Part shown: in pieces, positions 60,646-64,000 of the stretch
Layout of the letters: every line of letters starts with the position of its first letter
How positions within the stretch are numbered: position 1 is the stretch's first letter
DNA from: Spirosoma lacussanchae
GTDB taxonomy: Bacteria > Bacteroidota > Bacteroidia > Cytophagales > Spirosomataceae
Assembly (NCBI RefSeq): GCF_005870035.1
Contig: NZ_SWJG01000001.1
Span: forward strand, 1,103,639 to 1,167,638
Direction of reading: 5' to 3'
DNA: 64,000 nt
Translations under genes and position numbers: made by a program
The notes under the pieces: generated by a model
Told to the model about the DNA's origin: nothing
Databases searched by the model: none
Seen by the model: the letters and a program-made list of their open reading frames with translations, nothing else

Positions 60646-61983
60646 ATGATTTCCTACAAACAGTGCTTCCGAATTTTTGCCGGTCTGGCCTTGATGGCTC
60701 AAACAGTAAATGCTCAGCAAACGAGTCTTTCTGCCCGAATGGATAAAACAGCCGAAGGTTTGGAGAAAAAAGTGGTCGCCTGGCGTCGTGATTTTCACCA
60801 GTACCCTGAGCTAGGCAACCGGGAGTTCCGGACGGCGGGCAAGGTGGCTGCTCATCTGCAGGCACTGGGTATGGAGGTAAAAACCGGCATCGGTAAAACC
60901 GGAGTGGTCGGTATACTCAGGGGCGGCAAACCCGGCCCGGTGGTTGCGCTGCGGGCCGACATGGATGGCCTGCCGGTAACCGAACGCGTTGACTTGCCTT
61001 TCAAGTCTGAGGTCCGTACTGAATATAATAACCAGCAGACGGGCATCATGCATGCCTGCGGGCACGACTCCCACGTGGCTATGCTGATGGGTGCTGCCGA
61101 AGTGCTGGCCTCGGTGAAAAATGAACTTCACGGAACGGTAAAATTCATTTTCCAGCCTGCCGAAGAAGGAGCGCCCCAGGGTGAAGAGGGAGGTGCCTAC
61201 CTAATGGTTAAAGAAGGGGTACTCGACAATCCGAAAGTCGACGCCATTTTTGGACTGCACATTAATTCACAAACTGAAGTCGGTACCATCAAATACCGGC
61301 CCGGTGCTACCATGGCTGCAGTCGATCAGTTTGCTATCAAACTGAAAGGGAAGCAGACACATGGCGCGTCGCCCTGGTCAGGCGTCGACCCGATCGTAAC
61401 GGCTTCGCAGGTGGTAATGGGTCTCCAGACGATCGTGAGCCGAAACCTGCCCCTGACGGAGAATGCTGCGGTGGTTACGGTAGGGGCTATCCACGGTGGC
61501 ATCCGGCAGAACATCATTCCGGAAGAAGTAAACATGATCGGCACGATTCGGTCGCTGGACAACAGCATGCAGAAAACCATTCACCGCCGGATCAACGAGG
61601 TGGCTACGAACATTGCCGAGAGCGCCGGTGCGCAGGCCGATGTGAAAATCGATATCATGTACCCGGTTACCTATAACGATCCGAAACTGACCGATCAGAT
61701 GGTGCCCACGCTCGAAGCGGTAGCGGGTAAGAACAATGTCAGGATTACACCGGCGCAAACCGGAGCCGAAGACTTCTCCTTCTATCAGCAGAAGGTACCC
61801 GGTTTCTTTTACTTCCTGGGCGGTATGACCAAAGGAAAGAAGGTGGAGGAAGCGGCCCCGCACCACACCCCCGATTTCCAGATCGATGAAAGCTGCTTCG
61901 TACTTGGCATGAAAACGCTCTGCCACCTGACCGTCGACTATATGAGCCAGACCGGTAAAGTAGCTGCGGTAAGCGGCAAGTAA
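60646..61983 (+). CDS. Exported M20 family amidohydrolase/peptidase
   Basis: 445 residues from the ATG at 60646, which gives a signal peptide ending NAQQ; the frame upstream from 60556 runs through AT-rich promoter DNA. M20D-type: the metal ligands lie in MHACGHDSHVAML (Cys/His), FQPAEEGAPQGEEGG (Glu) and a terminal APHHTPDFQID (His). RADMDGLPVTE is the substrate-proximal block. It hydrolyses N-acyl amino acids or similar amides, probably in the periplasm. It diverges from susC2, so the SusCD pair may import its substrates or products. Confidence 0.93.
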   Translation: MISYKQCFRIFAGLALMAQTVNAQQTSLSARMDKTAEGLEKKVVAWRRDFHQYPELGNREFRTAGKVAAHLQALGMEVKTGIGKTGVVGILRGGKPGPVVALRADMDGLPVTERVDLPFKSEVRTEYNNQQTGIMHACGHDSHVAMLMGAAEVLASVKNELHGTVKFIFQPAEEGAPQGEEGGAYLMVKEGVLDNPKVDAIFGLHINSQTEVGTIKYRPGATMAAVDQFAIKLKGKQTHGASPWSGVDPIVTASQVVMGLQTIVSRNLPLTENAAVVTVGAIHGGIRQNIIPEEVNMIGTIRSLDNSMQKTIHRRINEVATNIAESAGAQADVKIDIMYPVTYNDPKLTDQMVPTLEAVAGKNNVRITPAQTGAEDFSFYQQKVPGFFYFLGGMTKGKKVEEAAPHHTPDFQIDESCFVLGMKTLCHLTVDYMSQTGKVAAVSGK

Positions 61984-62004
61984 CGGCTGAGTTGTCGTAT
62001 CAAT

Positions 62005-62062
62005 AAAGCGACTCCCGGATCGATACGTTGCTGACAACGTATCGATCCGGGAGTCGCTTTTT
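62005..62062 (+). terminator. 26-bp perfect terminator
   Basis: AAAGCGACTCCCGGATCGAT... (62005-62030) pairs perfectly with 62035-62060 across a CTGA loop, followed by T-residues to 62062. It can end both convergent transcripts. Confidence 0.95.
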
Positions 62063-62071
62063 GCGGGTCGA

Positions 62072-62884
62072 TCAGGTGCCTTCGCGATTCCGCAGGATCC
62101 GGGACAGAAGACCAGGGAGAAACCGCTTTAGGTAAATACCGTACGTTTCCGGTCCGCCTATATATACTTCTTCTTTTTGCTGTTTTACGGCTCTGAGCAG
62201 CCGCTGAGCAAAAACAGCCGCAGGCATCCCCACTTCCTGATGCTTATCCATTTTGCCATGTACCTGTCCAGCGGGACCCAGGGCGTGGAGAGAGATCGGC
62301 GTTTGGATGTAGCCGGGGCAAACCAGCGTGACCCGCAACCCGGCCGCGTGGGTTTCGGCCCGAAGTGCGTCGAAGAAGCCGTGCAGCGCGTGTTTACTGG
62401 CGCAATAACCCGACCGTTGTTTGGTCCCCAGCTTGCCCGCTACGCTGCTCGTCACCACAAAATGCCCCTTACCCTGTTCCAGCATGGCAGGCAGTACAGC
62501 TTTGGTAAGGGCCACTACGCCGAAAAAATTGACATCCATCAGCCGGTGGTAAACGACCAGGTCGGTATCGGCCACGGTACTCCGCTGGGTGATGCCGGCG
62601 TTCTGAAAAACGTAGTCGATACGACCGAAGTGCTGGCGGACGGTATCGACATGCGCGGGCAGACTGGCCACATCGGTCATGTCGAGGGGAAGCACCAGCA
62701 GGTGCCGGCTGGGGAGACCGGTCAGGTCGGCAACCCGCTGCAGCTCCTCCGCACGTCGGGCCGACAAAACCAGCCTGGGATTGGGAAAGGGAGAGTCGGG
62801 CTGCGCCAGCGCCAGGGCCAGAGCCTCACCAATGCCCGAGGAGGCTCCGGTAATCCAGATAACTTGTCCGGCAAATACGTCCAT
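62072..62884 (-). CDS. SDR oxidoreductase
   Basis: 270 residues. Cofactor motif is IWITGASSGIGEALALALAQ, NAG is in FQNAGITQRS, the catalytic Ser lies in VVTSSVAGKLG and the YxxxK is YCASK. The tail YIGGPETYGIYLKRFLPG is unlike the other SDRs here. It begins 6 bp after the LD-carboxypeptidase stop and is probably cotranscribed. Substrate unknown. Confidence 0.92.
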   Translation of the reverse strand: MDVFAGQVIWITGASSGIGEALALALAQPDSPFPNPRLVLSARRAEELQRVADLTGLPSRHLLVLPLDMTDVASLPAHVDTVRQHFGRIDYVFQNAGITQRSTVADTDLVVYHRLMDVNFFGVVALTKAVLPAMLEQGKGHFVVTSSVAGKLGTKQRSGYCASKHALHGFFDALRAETHAAGLRVTLVCPGYIQTPISLHALGPAGQVHGKMDKHQEVGMPAAVFAQRLLRAVKQQKEEVYIGGPETYGIYLKRFLPGLLSRILRNREGT

Positions 62885-62890
62885 ACACTT

Positions 62891-63820
62891 TTATGGGAAG
62901 GTAAGAGTACCTCCCGTTGGGCCGGTCGTTACGATAACCCGTTTCCCGATAGGCAAGGCCAGATTAACATTGACATGACCCGCCGGAAAGTTGAACAGAA
63001 CCGGGTACGAGTAGGCCGACACGGCCTCGGCAATCAGCTGGTAAGCGTCTTTTCCAAACGGTAATGATGGATTGGTGCGCATGTCGGTGAACTGCCCGAC
63101 CACGAGCCCCGCCAGCTTCGCCAAACGACCACCCCGGCGTAGCTGAGTCATCATGCGGTCGAGTGAGAACAGGGTCTCGTCAATATCTTCGATGAACAGA
63201 ATCGTGCCAGTCAGATCCACATCGGTTGGGGTACCGATCGAGTTGATCAGCATGGTCAGGTTGCCGCCCACCAGTGGTCCCGATGCCTGACCCACCCGGT
63301 TGAGGGGATGAGCGGCTACGGTATAGGCGCCGGGCTGCTCGCCGAACAACCACTGCCGTACCGACTCCAGGGCTTCGGCGCGTTCGGGCTGGCCATACTG
63401 CCGGGGCATCAGGCCGTGCAGGCTGACAATACCGGCAGTATAAAATAGGCTGAGCAGCACCGTCACGTCGCTGAATCCAATGAGCCATTTCGGGGAAGTC
63501 CGCAAACCGGTCAGGTCAAGTTCGTCGGCCAGCCGGTAGCAGCCGTAGCCACCCCGCGTAGCAAATATGGCCTTCACCGACGGATCGTCGAAGAACCGTT
63601 GCAGATCCGCCCGGCGCAGCTCGTCAGAGCCCGCAAACGGACCCTCCTGCGCCCGCAGGCTGTTGCCTTCAATAACCGTAAGCTGCCAGTCGTCGCGTAA
63701 GATGCGTAACCCTTCGGCCAGTTCATCATACGGAAACCAGCTGGCGGGCGATACAACCCCTACTGTATCGCCGGGGCGCAGAACGGGAGGAGTTACTAGA
63801 ACAGATTCGTCAATTAACAT
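62891..63820 (-). CDS. ldcA: LD-carboxypeptidase (S66 family)
   Basis: 309 residues, the usual LdcA length. The catalytic Ser is in WLIGFSDVTVLL, VSPASWFPYDELA is the conserved opening, and GGNLTMLINSIGTPTD and FIEDIDETLFSLDRMMTQL (with the Glu) follow. The His is in FNFPAGHVNVNLALPIG. It removes the terminal D-Ala from murein tetrapeptides in the cytoplasm for peptidoglycan recycling. The pairing with an SDR gene has no obvious meaning. Confidence 0.93.
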   Translation of the reverse strand: MLIDESVLVTPPVLRPGDTVGVVSPASWFPYDELAEGLRILRDDWQLTVIEGNSLRAQEGPFAGSDELRRADLQRFFDDPSVKAIFATRGGYGCYRLADELDLTGLRTSPKWLIGFSDVTVLLSLFYTAGIVSLHGLMPRQYGQPERAEALESVRQWLFGEQPGAYTVAAHPLNRVGQASGPLVGGNLTMLINSIGTPTDVDLTGTILFIEDIDETLFSLDRMMTQLRRGGRLAKLAGLVVGQFTDMRTNPSLPFGKDAYQLIAEAVSAYSYPVLFNFPAGHVNVNLALPIGKRVIVTTGPTGGTLTFP

Positions 63821-64000
63821 GCTGGCAAAGTAAACGGATTGTTCTGCTTTTGGGTAGTGCCGGGTCAGGAAGTTAAAGGAAGAATTGCCCGGAGGAACTG
63901 GGCTTTCGGTTGCCCCTTACTCAATAGGAGGCACCGTTTAATCAACCCGTTTTGTGGTTTGGGGTATGTGATTTAGGTTTGATCAGATCCGACTCTGTCC

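Noticed and set aside
1-64000. tRNA or rRNA genes
   Set aside because: No cloverleaf with an acceptor stem or T-loop motif and no conserved rRNA block was recognised by eye in the intergenic regions; a tRNAscan-SE or Infernal run would be decisive.

Overview
This window looks like a chromosomal segment of a Cytophagales bacterium (phylum Bacteroidota), most like the Spirosoma group. The evidence is two SusC/SusD pairs, stand-alone LytTR regulators, PorT-type outer-membrane barrels, a DUF937-OmpA protein, promoters of the TTTG / TAnnTTTG type, a moderately high GC content, and the near absence of Shine-Dalgarno sequences. I see no tRNA or rRNA gene, no transposase, no integrase, no phage gene and no CRISPR array. 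Most of the window reads as ordinary chromosome with some metabolic accessory clusters.

Layout. 1-8.9 kb: radC, a pseudouridine synthase, exonuclease III, a nucleoside-type MFS permease, two Crp-like regulators around an outer-membrane protein, and an NAD-dependent epimerase. 8.9-17.7 kb: catalase, a small coiled-coil protein, a five-gene minus-strand run (M1 aminopeptidase, AraC regulator, two small membrane proteins, an HMA-like protein), a secreted amidotransferase-fold protein, a palindromic repeat element and a collagen-like lipoprotein. 17.9-25 kb: two equal-length membrane-anchored SDR paralogs around a DUF4136 lipoprotein, a DUF937-OmpA protein, xseA/xseB and pheS. 25-31 kb: two stand-alone LytTR regulators, a PorT-like barrel, radA, and NRDE, DinB and alpha/beta-hydrolase genes.

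31-38 kb is the most system-like part. An AraC regulator diverges from a TIM-barrel sugar isomerase/epimerase, a Gfo/Idh/MocA protein that lacks the usual EKP motif, and a 1273-residue lipoprotein. That lipoprotein appears to join ThuA, a dehydrogenase-like propeller, HEAT-like repeats, CARDB and an azurin-type copper domain. 38-41 kb holds two guanidino-modifying enzymes in tandem (arginine deiminase-like and CtlX-like), which suggest arginine/citrulline catabolism. 41-43.8 kb holds a MarR regulator, a 69-residue protein and an NmrA-like reductase; the same TTGYAYRTRCAA palindrome lies in front of the first two genes. An SDR gene follows.

43.8-50 kb: an outer-membrane protein with a Ser/Thr-rich linker, another SDR, an S8 protease with a large insertion, a TauE/SafE transporter, and a MaoC/FabH pair. 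50-62 kb: two SusCD nutrient-uptake pairs on the minus strand that share an 89-bp identical tract, one extra lipoprotein, and a divergent exported M20 amidohydrolase. 62-64 kb: an SDR and an LD-carboxypeptidase.

All functions are inferred from motifs read by eye; no database search was run.
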